DNA from: Phalacrocorax aristotelis
Lineage: Eukaryota; Chordata; Aves; Suliformes; Phalacrocoracidae
Length of the DNA: 64,000 nt
Assembly: GCF_949628215.1 (NCBI RefSeq)
Contig: NC_134280.1
Coordinates: 50,618,621-50,682,620 of the forward strand
Reading direction: 5' to 3'
Part shown: piece by piece, positions 25,105 to 37,862 of the stretch
Numbering within the stretch: the stretch's first letter is position 1
How the letters are laid out: each line of letters starts with the position of its first letter
The notes under the pieces: generated by a model
Told to the model about the DNA's origin: nothing
The model's database searches: none
What the model saw: the letters and a program-made list of their open reading frames with translations, nothing else
Translations under genes and position numbers: made by a program

Positions 25105-28100
25105 GAGGTTTTCAAAGAAAAGGGGTGGGGGGGATGATGGCAACTGTGGTTAACTCTTTGAATGATGTTGGCTTGATTTCTCCTTTCAGACTGAACTGGA
25201 GCACTGAAATTGCTTTTAGCATCTATATTGTTTGGAGCCGGTGCCTGGGGCCTTGCTGTGCTGGAGTTCCTTCCCAAAAAGGGCAGGCAGCAAGAGATCA
25301 GTCAGGGATGTAGCAGGTTCAGTTTGGGTATAACCTGTTTGTAAGGCCAGCAATGTTTGCTTAACTGCTTCTGGCAACATTAAATGGAACACTGTGACCT
25401 CCCTGCTCAAGATCACATGCTGTGATGAGTAAAAAATTAGGTTTATTGCAGAATCCTAAACTACTAGCAGAAACGTGAAGTTTTAACACACTCTAAACCA
25501 CTGTTGCTGTTACTGAGATCTAAAATACAAACCTGCTCTCTTTGGATTCTCTGCTATTTGATCTCAAGAGGCATGTTTTTTAAGCTTCTAGTATTTGCTT
25601 AAAACTGAAAGTCATACCCGGATTTCTTAACCTTCTATTTTGGAATTATAATTTTATCTTTAAGCTTCATTATACTAGGTTAAACTCAACCCTTGCTAGT
25701 AGAAAGTCAGTATTTGCAAACCAGTGGTACAGTGGGTCCAACAATTTGCCTTGACTGAGAACCAGAATGTGACTGTGACAGCCCAGGAGCTGCTGGGTGC
25801 TCCAGCTGTGAACTTGGTGTGAGCAAGGCCTTGACTGCCAGCCTGACATCTAGTCTGCATGAAAGGTTTGTGACTCAATTATTGCCTACTCCTTTTACCT
25901 TAAAATGGTGAAGACCCACATGTCTACAATGCAGGAGCAAATTTCTCTGTCCTTCAACTCTCCCAAGTTCATGGTTGTGACAAGTTTTGTCAGGGAAGTG
26001 AGTTGGACCAGCTAATACAAGAATAAAAACAGATGAGGTTTTAGGAATACAAAGCTGTCCTCGAGTCTTGTTTATGAGCTCAAGTATCCCTTGCTACAGT
26101 GGCTTGCTCCTAGATCCCAGGATTTATATTTGGTTTTTAGAGCAAGCACAAGACTTCACATTGTCCTAAAGCACAGCATGTAGTCTGAATGCACAGGGTC
26201 CTCCCTGCCCTGGGTGGACCTGCAGACCTCTGCTGGGTGGGCCTGGCCTGAGATGCTCTGAGCTCATTCAGATGGCAAAATATGCCTCCTGTGGTTTTTC
26301 TTGCTGAAGCTGGTAACTGGACAAGTGGTATGTGCTGCAGAGACCTTTCCAAACCCTGTTGTCATTTTTCCAGGGAACTGCAAAACCACTCCAGGACCCA
26401 AGGCATGCATGAGGTTTATCCCCAGTCAGAGGCTAAATGCCTGTGGTGGAGCTACGGTGGTCTTTGCCTCTTCTTCCTCTGCTGCAGGCAAAGGAGCACT
26501 TTTTCCAGGCCTTGCAGTGCTGGAGGCCAGCAGCAGCAGTATCCTGCACTGCAATGCGAGGGGAAGAGTGCCACCCCCTGGGTAGCCAGCACCAGGGATG
26601 CTGCAGGGAACACATTCTGCTGATGCGTGGGTGCTGACTGTGGGCTAGTTTGGGCCAGGTTTGACTTTTGTTGATGCAGTGCTCAACTCATCCTGCCGGC
26701 TAGATGGGGCTGAGGGAGGGTTTGCCTGCAAACTATCTCACCTTCAACCTGCCTGACCACAACCTGCTTTGGGAGCAACCCAGGAGCACCTCTGCCTCCC
26801 TCTCAGGCATCCTCTTCTATCCACCATACCAGGTACTCTCAGAAATCCACATCTAATATTTGCTTAATTTTTTTTTTTTAGAGTGCTGTCTTTACACCCA
26901 TCCAGAAGTCTGATTTTTGTGGCTACATGTGCTCTTGCACCTCTTCAGCCCTATCGTCTCCCCCAGCTTGAAATGAGCCCATACATGCCAAGCCCATAAG
27001 AGACCATGAATGTGAAAAGCCTCTTTAAGATCCCCTCAGGACTGGTAGGTTTCTAAACACAAGAATGACTTCTACCTTTTATGGAGAATGCCAAATAGCT
27101 CTTGAAGCAAAAAGGAGTAAATTTTTTAGCATTTTGGGCAGCTTCTGGAGATGTGTGTTGAGGAAAAAGCAAATCCTATCCTTCACACCTGCCTGAAGAC
27201 ACAAGTAAGCTACTTCTGGGGCACCATTTGAGATATGTGAAGGCTAATGCAGAAACTATGCTTGTGTCAAAGCTTCCTGAAGTCAAAGACAAGCCAGTTA
27301 CAGCCTCTACAGCATGAACTGTGAGCATCATACGCCAAAGCCTGGAGGACACCTTTAACTTGGGTGCACAGGCAGACTTTGCAAGTGAACGAAACACCAA
27401 GTGACCGCTCTAGGAAGAGAGATGTTGGGGAATGGGATTTTTTGGCATTCCTCCTGCAAGGCCACCCCAGGACAAAGCCAGGTTTATCTCCTGCATTTTT
27501 ACAGCTACGTTCAGTCTTTCATGTTTTGGGTGTGCAACAACTGCCTTTTGGAATGTTGGAACGTTTATTAAAACTCTGACTGGACAAGAAAACACAATCA
27601 GTGTCTCCTGAAATAAGGGGAATGTCTTCTAGTCTTGCTGTCCACCTAAGGCTTTGACTAAAACCTTCTGCTGACATGCTTCAGCTAGGAACTCACCGAA
27701 AGCAAACATGTAAAACAATATATTAGTAGTATTGTATTTCACAAGTGATTGATTGGTCTTAAAGGAGAAATATACAGATATATCTTATTTTTCTAAGTAG
27801 AAAAAGGAAGCATTTAATTATTTGCAAACAGACTTTATTAAAGTTCCTGTAGAACCACTCTTGCCAGAGCAAACATATCAAACCATTTAATAATTTCCTC
27901 TACTAGCAGAAATGCACACTGCATCTTTTGTTTGTAGGAAAATCACTTTTCAAGGGACACCAATTTTGAAGTTACACAGCTGAACAGCTGCTTATTTCTT
28001 TCGTCTCTAGTGCCTTGGCCACCACTGCCTTTCCAAGAACTCTTCTATGGAAAGGCAGGGGAGAGCTCCAATTTACGTTAAAAAACATTTGGGTTTTTTT

Positions 28101-28275
28101 GAGAACCTTTGCCACAGACCTGGCAAAAGCACCACCCAGTAATAATACACTAGGTAGCTCTCCTGCCCTTGGAAATGAGCTCTCTTTAAAGCCTGACTAA
28201 TGTATTAGAAGGTAGTATAGGATTAAAGAGCTCCTAAAGGGTAGAGACTCACTTCTCAAAGATGCCCAGTAACTG
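25105..28275. other. Spacer between CR1 copy and RNH1 3' end, no gene recognised
   Basis: Contains only short open frames that overlap in several frames, notably at 26.28-26.64 kb, with no domain match. AATAAA on the minus strand occurs near 27.83 and 27.56 kb and could serve longer RNH1 transcripts. Confidence 0.5.
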
Positions 28276-28281
28276 TTTATT
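28276..28281 (-). other. Candidate RNH1 polyadenylation signal (AATAAA)
   Basis: TTTATT on the plus strand reads AATAAA on the minus strand, 226 nt past the RNH1 stop codon. It is the nearest canonical hexamer I found. Further copies lie near 27.83 kb and 27.56 kb, so the true 3' end is not fixed by sequence alone. Confidence 0.5.
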
Positions 28282-28506
28282 TCAAGGATAGTAATGCTGC
28301 AGTGAAAATGTGCAACGCTTTCACGAGCCCCAGAGTTAGTACATCCAGAGAGGCACAGAAGGTTGATCAGCTCCCTGGATACCCACTCAAGGAATCCACA
28401 AACGTTTTTGGTACAAGCGAATTTTCTATTAATTAGCTTTATGTATGAAAAAGTTCAGATTAAGAAGAGGAGGTTGCTTTGACGTTGCTCTGCAGGCAGT
28501 CACCAC

Positions 28507-28594
28507 TCATGAAATAATCTTCACTTCAGGCTTGGACTCCTCCAGGGCTCTCAGTTCATCATCCACTTCAGAACTCCAGAAAATGTCATACAAA
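28507..28594 (-). CDS. RNH1: RNH1 last coding exon (C-cap, stop)
   Basis: Acceptor GGTATAG/TTTGT after a T/C-rich run. The split codon ATT (Ile428) is followed by [20 protein letters not shown] and the end KIIS, then TGA. The C-terminal Ser matches human Ser460. Human Tyr434 and Asp435 are kept (Y430, D431), while the position of human Tyr437 is Phe433. Confidence 0.95.
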
Positions 28595-31500
28595 CTATAC
28601 CCGAACAGAAAGGCAAGCTGGTTTAGTGAGCATTCTCCCATTAAGGCAAGACACACAAATGGCCAGTGTGGGAAGATCATATAACAGGAAGGGCCCCCAT
28701 CTAGGTTGGAGAGTCCGGCCCAACAGCCAGAAACATGCGTTACAACACAGGACCCTATTACTCCCTCCCCAGCACCACCTTCTCCTTGTTCTTGGGCTCC
28801 ATGGACCAAAGCAGATCAAGGCACTGTGGTCACATCACTTGGAAGGGACAAGGAGTGTTTTGCAACATGCAGATGGTACTTGACCCCGAGTTGCCCTCAG
28901 GTGCAATTCCCAGAAAGCTGGTGCTTGTGGCCCCCTCCTCACAGCCCCCCCAGCTTGCTGGAGCTCACCACCTGCCAAGGGGAACGCAAGCAGGACCACA
29001 AACATCTCTCACATTAACTGCTGCACGTTGCAATTGGGATTTCTCAAGGCTTCACAGATCTTCCTGATGCCTTCATCTTCCAGAGAGTTGTAGCTCAGGT
29101 CCAGCTCAGTAAGGCACTGCTTGGTAGCCATGACAGTGGCGAGGGTTGCACAGCAGGCTGCTGTGAGATCACAGTTACCCAGCCTACAGGAATAGGATGG
29201 AGAGAAGGGAAAGGCCAGTGCTGTAAGTGATGGCTCCAGAGACCAGCCCACACTCGGGCAGCAGGTGCATACATCCCTAGCACAGACCAGAGATCCCCCA
29301 TTAGGCTGGCATCTCAGACATCAGCAGGGGCTGGTCTGTGGTCCTCCCACAGAGACAGCTGTCCTCACCGCAACTGATGAACACCTAAAAGTCCTCCATA
29401 AACCTTAAAGTGTGTAGTTACAGGTGGAGAAGGAAGTCTAAGAAGATAGTCCCAACTTCAACATCATGCATAATCTTCTTTTTGGTTTAAACCGATCATA
29501 AATCACCTCTACAGTTTATTACCTGAGACTTGCAACCATCTCTCTAAAAATGGCAACTGAAGCTCTCAGCTGAGAACCAAGTAGCTTTAACTGGTCAACA
29601 AACATCTTTCTGGGCAGAGACTTCAAGTCATACTGATGTCTCCCACAACTCCTCTGTTCAACTCACTGTGAGGCTCAGGCATTGAAGCACAGCTCCAGCT
29701 TCTGTCAAACAGTGTGGAGGAAACAAGCATGGTGCCCCACACATGCCACAGCCACACCAGTCCAGAGCTTGGTCCCTGCCTGGGAAGGGAACAGGCAGAC
29801 AGAGAAGGCGAGTCCCAAGGCAGGGCTGGAGGTGATGCTCCAGCTGGCCTCCTGTTCCTACTGCTGCGGCTGGACCAGTGCCGGCACCCACAGAGACTAT
29901 GGAAAGCGAGAGGCAACTGGTGAGTTCAGGCAGGCTTTGCATTGCAACTGGCAGGTATGGGAATTAACATGGCAGACCTGGACCAGCAGTTCCTCCATCT
30001 CAGTGTCCCACCCGAGCGAGGGCCTGTGGGCGAGTTCAGAGAAGCGCATGGGAACCCCTACAGTGGGCTGCTCACAGCAAAAAGCAAGATCCCTCCAGCC
30101 TCCCCACACTTTGCTTAGATCCTGAAGGTACACTGCACTATCAACTTTCAGTTCTGCACCTGGGAGAGCACCTGTGGATGGCTATGAATGCACTGTCGCA
30201 TGGGGGACAGCCTGTACTTGCAAGAGACCACGAGTGACAGGATACAGGGAAGCACTTGTGGCTTCCATTTACTTGCTAGTGGACTAGTTATACATCAGTT
30301 TGTTGTGTGAATTGTTTCATGTGTGCAAAAAAAAATACCATACTACCATCTATTCCTATCTTCCTCTCTCTGCATGTTGTTCTTGGGAGGGCAACACAGC
30401 AAGAGAGAAGATTTCTGAGGGTGCACCTTACCATAGGGACTGGATGTTGCAGTTGGGATGCAGCAGCCCTTCACACATGAGTTCAACACCTGCATCTCCC
30501 AACTTGTTCTCGCCCATGTGCAGTACTTTCAAGTGCTTGTTCACGCTGAGAGCAGAACTGATGGCCTTGCAGCAAGCAGTCGTGAGCCCACACTCCCTAA
30601 TCCTGCAAGGCAAAAGTGACACGAGATCTAGATGGGGGATTTAGTGTGTATCAGACACCATTCACATCTTCACATTTGCTTCACAAGAGCCTGGACAGTG
30701 AGAACAGAGGAACTAAAGCCTTCCCACCATCACTGTACTCCTCCCAACCCCCCGTCTGCTTGATCCTTCCTAAGAAGCACCTCTCTCACATTTTGTACTT
30801 GGGATGTCTGTTTCAGAGCATGCACCTAGGAAAGGCAGCTGCCCATAAAGCACATGACTGATCACAGACAAAGTGTGCTGCTCTCAGAGTCACTCTCAGC
30901 TCCACTGTGAACTTGTGAGGCACCTCACCAACTCCCAGAGCACCAGAGCAGCTGGGGACAGGAACTGAACTTGCAATGTAGAAAAGTTCAAGTGCTGCTT
31001 GTTCAAGGTCTATGTAAGAGAACAATTTTCCTCTCCTGGCCACCACACCATCCCAGCCTAAAAGATAACACTGTCAGCAGAGAGGATGCTGAGAACTTTT
31101 TATGTCATTAGAGCCTTCTTTTGCCTCATCAGTGGAGAACCTGAGGTATCTGATCACAGCGCTCATTTTGCTACTACACGAGGCCTTTCAAACTTCAAAA
31201 GTCTCTTAGCTGCCATTTGTTGCATGATAAAATATATTAGACAGAAGCTTGCAAGTGATGATTGGTATCCTATTGTTTATAACAGGATGACTATGGGGCA
31301 GATCTTCAAAGCATCTATGAGTTTAGAAATACAAATCCCTTTAGTTCTGCAAGTCTAAATCCTTTCAGTAACAACTTGCACCAGTTGTCCCTGAAACCAT
31401 CGCAACTGAGGATCTACCTGGCGGGCATCATTCACCTACATCTTTCTTCAGTGAGGTCTCCAAAGAAAGTAATGCATACGTGAAACTTGACGGCAGCTCA

Positions 31501-34500
31501 CCATAGCTCCTGGAGTTTAGATTTGGGATCCTTGAGTGCCTGACACAGCATTTCCATTCCCGAGTCTCTCAGGTTATTGTCTATCAGACTGATCTCTGTG
31601 AGGGTCTCTTTTGTACTGATGAGCCTGGAGAGATCTTTACAGCTAGCACTTGTGAGATCACAGTCCCATAACCTGCAGGGAAGAAGAAAGTATTATTTTC
31701 CCCCCAAGAATGACTCAGATTAGAAAACAGAGTCCTATCTTAGTAGTCTAAATTTACGGTTATATCATCTCATTTTCTTTTACCCTTTACAAAACCCATT
31801 CATGCATCACACCACACAACTTCCTTCTTACTCCCCATCCGTTGCACCAAAAGCTCTGTTTGTAACAAAAAATAAATAGGAACACGCAATTCTAGTAGAC
31901 AGATAACTCAACAGGAAGCCAAGACAACTCCATCACAAATTTCCATTCACTCTCTCCCCAGAATTTGATCCAAGAAATTTCAGTGTGGTCCTGCTCATTC
32001 ATGGTGTCTTCCACCCAGCCTTGAGAAGTAACTAATTTGCAGTAGAGACATTCTTGTTTCACTAGTGAGTGTAACTGAGAAACTCCGCTTAGGAGCAAAC
32101 CAGCAGCACGAGGTAGATAGCTCAGAGGCTGCAAGAGGGACTTAAGTAACCTCTGCCTACCCTTACCATAGCTTCTGGATTTTGCAGTTGGGATGCATCA
32201 GTCCTTGGCACAGCAGAGCCAGACCAGAGTCCCCGATCTTGTTATCCCCCACGGAGAGATCTGTCAGTGATGACTTGTTACTGAGAACAGCACTAATCTC
32301 CCAACAGCTATTGGTGGTTATGCCACAGTTCTCCAGGCTGCAGAAGAAAGCACAGTTGCTCCAGATCCGCTGTGTTAGATACACCTTAACACCCCCAGTG
32401 CAGACTAAGAAGGGGCTATGGGCTGGTTCCTTGCTGCAAACCAGTGCAGCTCAGCTGGACATTGCTAGACCCTGCAAGGCTCAGAGGTGATACAGGTATC
32501 CTAGACAGGCTCTGCGTGAGGCAACAGGCTGCTCCTGCACTCCACGAGGCTGCACGGCACCTTTACTCTGATGCAGCCATTCACATCCATTAATGCAAGG
32601 ATTGTTTTTGCCAAACTCCCCCTTTATATCAACCGTCCTTTTTAAGAGGAACTTTTGGTTGTATCACACAGTGAATCCCTGGCAGCCAACCTCTGCTGAA
32701 GCACAGGGGCAAGATAAAATGAATCGCGCTTCTCCCCTAAACCCCTTCAGGGGCTTTACCCCAGATACAAGGCCAAATCCAGTATCTCTGTTTTGAAGCA
32801 AAAAAGAGATCTGAATAAATATACTCAGCTGGCTGGTAATTCAGGGGTAAGAACTGCAGCCACTGAAGGTGGCTCCTCTGCTCTCAGATACTGGCGAGCA
32901 GTCACGCCTTCTAATTGCAGGTTTAACCAGGGGTACACGCTCACACTGTACTAACAGGCGTAAGAGTGAGCTCAGAATCACATGCTAAAAAGAGGTCCAA
33001 AAAAACCCAAAACTGAACGCCCTAGATACTTGCTTGCAGTTACAGAAATCTGAGCCAGCAAAAAATCTGGCCTAAATTTCAAGCATTCCTGACAATAATT
33101 TTTCCTGTCTTACAGATGGTATGAGTAGCGGCAGTTGGAGATGACCAGCTTTCCCTTACTGTAGTAACTCGAGGTTGCAGCTTGCCTCCACCAGTCCCCG
33201 GCACAGCTGCTTTACAGCTGTATCTCCCAGTGTGTTGTTACTCAGGCTGAGCTCCTTCAGGGTGGGCTTGCTTTGCAGAGCGGCATTGAGGGCTTCCACA
33301 ATATCAGCTGTGAGTTCACAATACTCCAGCCTGTGAAAAGAAAAGACCACCAAGGGAAAAAAAACTGTCTTCACCATGTCCCGCTACCCCCAAGACATCA
33401 GCTGGGCAAAGAGTGTGTTAGCAAGGGCAGAAAACATGCCAACATGACCCACGATCAGGCAATGCATGAAAATAGAGATAACGGTAAGTTTTTAACAGCA
33501 TCTCCCTGCTCATTTCAGGAAGCATTAATTCTTAAAGTAGACTCCAGAGGACCCTAGAAAGACTAATCACCCACCCCATTTTTATACTAGTCCTCCGTTA
33601 AACCAATGCACAGGCTGCCATGGAACACACAACTGAGTTTTGCATTGCCACACATCACACAGGCTTGCCCCCGAGCCTCCCCAGGAGTTGCTGGAGGCTG
33701 CGAATAGACCTGAGTGCTGCTCAGCCATAGAACAAGGAACAATGACCAAGTACAGCAGAATCAGACTTTCCCCGAGAGTCTGAGAGGTCCTGCATTAATA
33801 GCCACCACTGCCAGAAGGGCTACACAAAGCCTATGGGAACAGACACCCAGCTCTTACAAACCCAGGAGACCTACCAGCATTAATAAACATGCCACAATTT
33901 CAGATAAAATAGGAAGAAATCCACATCTGGCAAAAAAACTCCTGCTCATCTCAAGGGAAAGACAAGCACGACCTATCTGATGACAAAAAAGCCCAGTGAC
34001 TACTTACTGCAGCTTCTGCAGCTTACAGTTAGGGTTCATCAGCCCTTGACACAGCACCTTCACTCCAGCGGTTCCCAGTTTGTTATCACCTACGTGCAGC
34101 TCGGTTAGGGACGGCTGTGCACTGAGGACAGAGCGGAGAGTCTCACAGCTGGCACTTGTCAAATTGCAGTTTTGCAGCCTGAAGGAGAGAGGCAACCAGG
34201 GTGAGGGAAATGCACCCCCCAAATTACGGAGGCTTTTCTCAGAGAGGTGCATCTGCTGAGGTTTGAGCTTGGAAAGGACACGGTGGCACTGACAGTGCAT
34301 AACCCTCTAGAAAGCAGTATGTCCAGGTTAGTACTATTTTATCAATTAGCATTATACTTGTAGCAAGAACAATAGCTCCCATGCTTCCTTCAGGGTAATT
34401 GCTCATATAGCACCTCTAGCAGAAGAAGGATACACCCTACATTAAGCAGCACTGCAACTGCTTTATAGAAGTGTTCTAATCATCATGAGGCTTATTCCAG

Positions 34501-37500
34501 AGATAAAGCAATGGCATCTTATGATCTCTTTCCCCCTCTGGAAATGTGATCCAGAGTAGCTAGAAGTAAAAATCTCATCCAACTTGGATTAAATCCCTGG
34601 ATATCATTTAGAAGTTTAATGGTATACTACAAGAAAGATCTATAAAGCAGCACTCAGGCTGGGAGAGGTGGCATAGGAACTATGCTGGTATTGCTATGGG
34701 ATGTTTAGAGTTACTGGACAAGACTTTCTGGCAACGGAGGGGTGTTGTGCATGGTGGTACTAAGTCTGACTTGGGTTTCGTTGCTCTTTTATTCCCTAAG
34801 GCACCTTACCAGAATCCCCCAAAATGTACAATTATGTTTCTACAGAACTGAAACAGCCTAATCCAGGCTGTTATTTGAACATCTGGAGAAGTTCGAAGCT
34901 TAGGACAAACTCTCTGAAAAGTTACTCTGTCAGTCTTCTAGTACAGAGTATCACAGTTATTTCTTGAAGGTCTATTGGAGATTTGCAGTTTGATTAGCTT
35001 CACAGTCAACTTTCCCTCTATTTGTCAGTGAATCCTCATTGCAGGGGGCACAGGGACTTTGGAGCAGGCATATCTGATCTGAAAGGCAAATGATTTTTAC
35101 AAGGTAGTGTCACGAAGATCCTAGACCCACTTCAGAAGCTGGAAGACCACTACCCTGCAGAAGAGATGCTGGACAAAGAAGGTAGCACCTCTTTGAGGGT
35201 TACTGAGGAGCAGGGGCAGCAGCCACTGGCTTTGATGAAAGCTGCTGCGCAATGGTTGCTGAGGGAAGCCCAGCAACGCTATAATGTGGTGCTGGTGTTG
35301 GTGCAAAATGTGCTGTCTTGAACCAAGTTGGCCCTGCCCAACTGAGAAGACAAGGCTTGAGGCAGAGCCAGTCTGATGAAGTCAGAAGGACTGACAGCTC
35401 TTGAAACACCAAGACTCATGAGAACACCCTTTTGCTTGTCTCGAGAAAGGAGTGAGCAAACTGGACCAGATGCTAAATGCTGTGCTTGCAACTGGCAGAA
35501 CAGCCCTCTGAAAAATGCATTTGTGAAAATGTCAGGTATGTGCTAATGGCTCTGTGGTTGTCTTTTTGTTTAAACTGGCCTAAACAGATAATCCATCTGC
35601 CTAGGCTGGGTGAAGATCTGCTACCTCTTCTAAAGAAAGTCTCCAGAAAGCCTTTGCTTGGCTGGGAAAACCCTACCTGTCCTTCCCTTGGTGCTGGAAG
35701 GCAAAGGCAGACATACTGATGATCTGGAGTCTTCCAGTAAATACACCACTTAGACAAAAACTCCTGGGGTTTTCCAACCATTTGACCTAGGTAACTGCTC
35801 AGACGCATCAGCACTACTCTTACTACAATCACATACTAGTCTGCCTCATGATTTCACCTGCAGCAGACTGCAAGCATGTTAGAGCAAGATAATCAACAGT
35901 GCTTTACCATAACTTCTGTAGGCTACAGCTTGGCATCATCAATCCTTTACACAGGTATTCAATGCCTGCATCTCCCAGTTCATTGTTGTTCAGCTTCAGC
36001 TCTGTGAGGGATGGATTCGTACTGATGATTGAAGAGAGATCCTCACAGTTACGGCTGGAGAGATTGCAGTCATCCAGCCTGAAAGAGGAGAGGAGCACTT
36101 TAGTCCTCAGGGTTGCTATGTTCTCCCTGGGTAGAACAATCCCTGTCAAAGGAAAGTGTATGATTTACTCCTCTGCAGTCCCTGGGACACCTCCGTAAGT
36201 ACGTGTGTGGCCCGTTGGGCAATGCACACCCCAAACCAAGACATGTTCTCTCTGCAGGGCTGCAGTACAGGAGGGGCAGGACAGCAGTTCCCCAAGCCAT
36301 GGGCCTCCTCTGTGCTGCACAGAAGAGGGCACGTGACTCAAGTCACTCCTCCTTGGCAGAGCTTCAGCTGGAGGATGTGCCTTCATTTAAACACTGATAG
36401 CAACAAACCACCTGGTGTCTGAAGCCATGTCTAACCAGAGGCCAGCTTACAGGCTGCCAGACTGGTTCTGCACTTGGACTAGCCAGGCCAGGTCTTCAGC
36501 CAGCCCCAGAGACACCACTTGGCGCTTTGGCCTCGTGTAGGTGAGTCATGCCGCTCCACACTGTCTCTCTCCAACATGACTCTCAGTACACAGACTGTGA
36601 GTTTGCAGTGTGGCAGCACCTTGTCCCACTGGGCATCAGAATTTTTCTAGTTGTTGCTAAATTGATACGGGGAGTTGAACTGAAAGGAGAGCGAAGGAAA
36701 GGATTGGGAGCACAGGACAGGCAGGGACGCGTACAGGGAGGCAGAAAAGACATGGGCAAAAGGAAGTTGTCATGAAGAACCTTACAGCCCCAGGCACAGG
36801 CACAGCCAGGGCTGACAAAAGTTGCCTGGTCATTTCTCCTTAGACAACACTGTGAAAACTGAGGCTGCAGTAGGCTTCTCCTTCCCTCCCTCTGGCAATA
36901 AGATCCCAAGCGGATCCTGTTCAACATCGAATAACAATCCCTACCACAGCCGCTCTCATCCACCATGTCTTGAGCAGCCCAGCCTCTCCCCAGGAGATAA
37001 CCATCCCACTGCCTTCTGTCACCCAAGGCAGACCTTGGGAAGTCAAGGTCAGGCCCATGAAGCTTGCCTGCAAAAAACTCCTTTGCAAAACAAAAGCAAG
37101 TCACCTTCAACCTGCCTGACCTCCCGCAAGCCATCACTGGCTTGACAAGGCCCATCCTCTCCAGCCCAAGCAAGACAATGCCAGCCTGCGAGGTGTGAAT
37201 TCCCAGCCAGAAGAGGGGGAAGAGTGCAGAAGCAAGTCTTCTGAACCCTGTCCTACAGCTTACACTCCAGGAGATGGTTCCCTCACACTGGTTTGCTCAA
37301 CACAAAAAGCAGGTACTCTTGAAGGCCAAGTGAAGAATTAAAAGTTGATAGCATGTGGCTTGTGTGTGACTGTTAAGGAAGTTACTTGACAGCATCTGAC
37401 CTGCAGCCCAGAGAGTGTGCAACGTAACGAGCACAGAGGGACGTCTTCCCTCTCTTGAGGGAAAAAGAGAGTTACTGAAACAGTGGTCAAATGTTTAGAC

Positions 37501-37862
37501 AATCACATTACCTAGCTGAGTTCTATGGCAGCATTACTTCATACCAAAGGATGTTTACCTGTAGTTGAAAAAACCTTGCAAGAGGGTGGGTTTTTTTCCC
37601 CCTGCTTTAAATTAATTTTCTGGACAAAAATAGGTAGAACAATTCCTGTTACTGTATGATTTCTAAGTCACAGATCAACAGTTCTGCAGCTGAAAAACAG
37701 AGGAGAGAAATGCAACAGTTCTTACTTAGAAAAGATGATACACAACTAGTTACTACCTGATAGTTTTACAGGATTTCATTGTGGGCAGAAGTTCAGCCCA
37801 TCTAGTTGGGCTCATCTCCTCACACTGGATGTCAAGCTCCATTCTGACAGTTGAAATAAGGT
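28507..37862 (-). CDS. RNH1: Ribonuclease/angiogenin inhibitor 1, spliced gene (coding 37842 to 28507)
   Basis: Cytosolic leucine-rich-repeat protein that binds RNase A-family enzymes (pancreatic RNases, angiogenin) tightly and blocks them. Nine coding exons on the minus strand: 37862-37757 (ATG at 37842), 36078-35908, 34178-34008, 33330-33160, 32337-32167, 31672-31502, 30602-30432, 29183-29013, 28594-28507 (stop at 28509-28507). All have AG/GT borders and all introns are phase 2. Seven inner exons are exactly 171 bp, each coding two alternating RI-type LRRs (57 residues). Predicted length is 456 aa against about 461 in human. The start context [10 protein letters not shown] matches the family's LDIQCEE. 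I count 31 cysteines, consistent with the known Cys-rich, redox-sensitive family. The C-terminus LYDIFW...KIIS corresponds to the human LYDIYW...RVIS RNase-contact patch, with one Tyr replaced by Phe. No stops or frameshifts were seen. The identification is firm. Confidence 0.97.
29013..29183 (-). CDS. RNH1: RNH1 coding exon 8 (171 bp LRR pair)
   Basis: Residues 371-428, beginning [15 protein letters not shown], with the core [19 protein letters not shown]. It is the richest in cysteine (six), including a second Cys-Cys pair. Acceptor TGTAG/GCTGG, donor TTAAT/GTGAGA. Confidence 0.95.
30432..30602 (-). CDS. RNH1: RNH1 coding exon 7 (171 bp LRR pair)
   Basis: Residues 314-371, beginning [15 protein letters not shown], with the core [19 protein letters not shown]. 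It contains an adjacent Cys-Cys pair of the kind linked to oxidative inactivation in the family. Acceptor TTGCAG/GATTA, donor TATG/GTAAGG. Confidence 0.95.
31502..31672 (-). CDS. RNH1: RNH1 coding exon 6 (171 bp LRR pair)
   Basis: Residues 257-314, beginning [15 protein letters not shown], with the core [19 protein letters not shown]. Acceptor CTGCAG/GTTAT, donor TATG/GTGAGC. It was found by translating between the neighbouring exons at the expected 171 bp size and phase. Confidence 0.94.
32167..32337 (-). CDS. RNH1: RNH1 coding exon 5 (171 bp LRR pair)
   Basis: Residues 200-257, beginning [14 protein letters not shown], with the core [19 protein letters not shown]. Acceptor CTGCAG/CCTGG: the first exonic base is C, not the G found in most sister exons, so the split codon reads CAC (His). 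Donor TATG/GTAAGG. Confidence 0.94.
33160..33330 (-). CDS. RNH1: RNH1 coding exon 4 (171 bp LRR pair)
   Basis: Residues 143-200, beginning [15 protein letters not shown], with the core [19 protein letters not shown]. Acceptor CACAG/GCTGG, donor CTACA/GTAAGG. One cysteine common at the first LRR of sister exons is replaced here (ADIVEAL instead of a Cys-containing form). Confidence 0.95.
34008..34178 (-). CDS. RNH1: RNH1 coding exon 3 (171 bp LRR pair)
   Basis: Residues 86-143, beginning [12 protein letters not shown], with the core [19 protein letters not shown]. Acceptor TTCAG/GCTGC, donor TGCA/GTAAGT, which is a full consensus donor. Confidence 0.95.
35908..36078 (-). CDS. RNH1: RNH1 coding exon 2 (171 bp LRR pair)
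   Basis: Residues 29-86, beginning [12 protein letters not shown], with the LRR core [20 protein letters not shown]. Acceptor TTTCAG/GCTGG, donor TATG/GTAAAG. Both splice borders are phase 2, so the exon is a symmetric module. Confidence 0.95.
37757..37862 (-). CDS. RNH1: RNH1 coding exon 1 (5' UTR end, start codon, N-cap)
   Basis: The acceptor is CAG before ACCTTATTTC and the donor is CAG/GTAGTA. ATG at 37842-37840 begins [20 protein letters not shown]. The preceding 20 nt are 5' UTR. The exon codes residues 1-28 and two bases of Arg29. An upstream non-coding exon in the 39.4-39.7 kb CpG island is expected but not proven. Confidence 0.93.
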
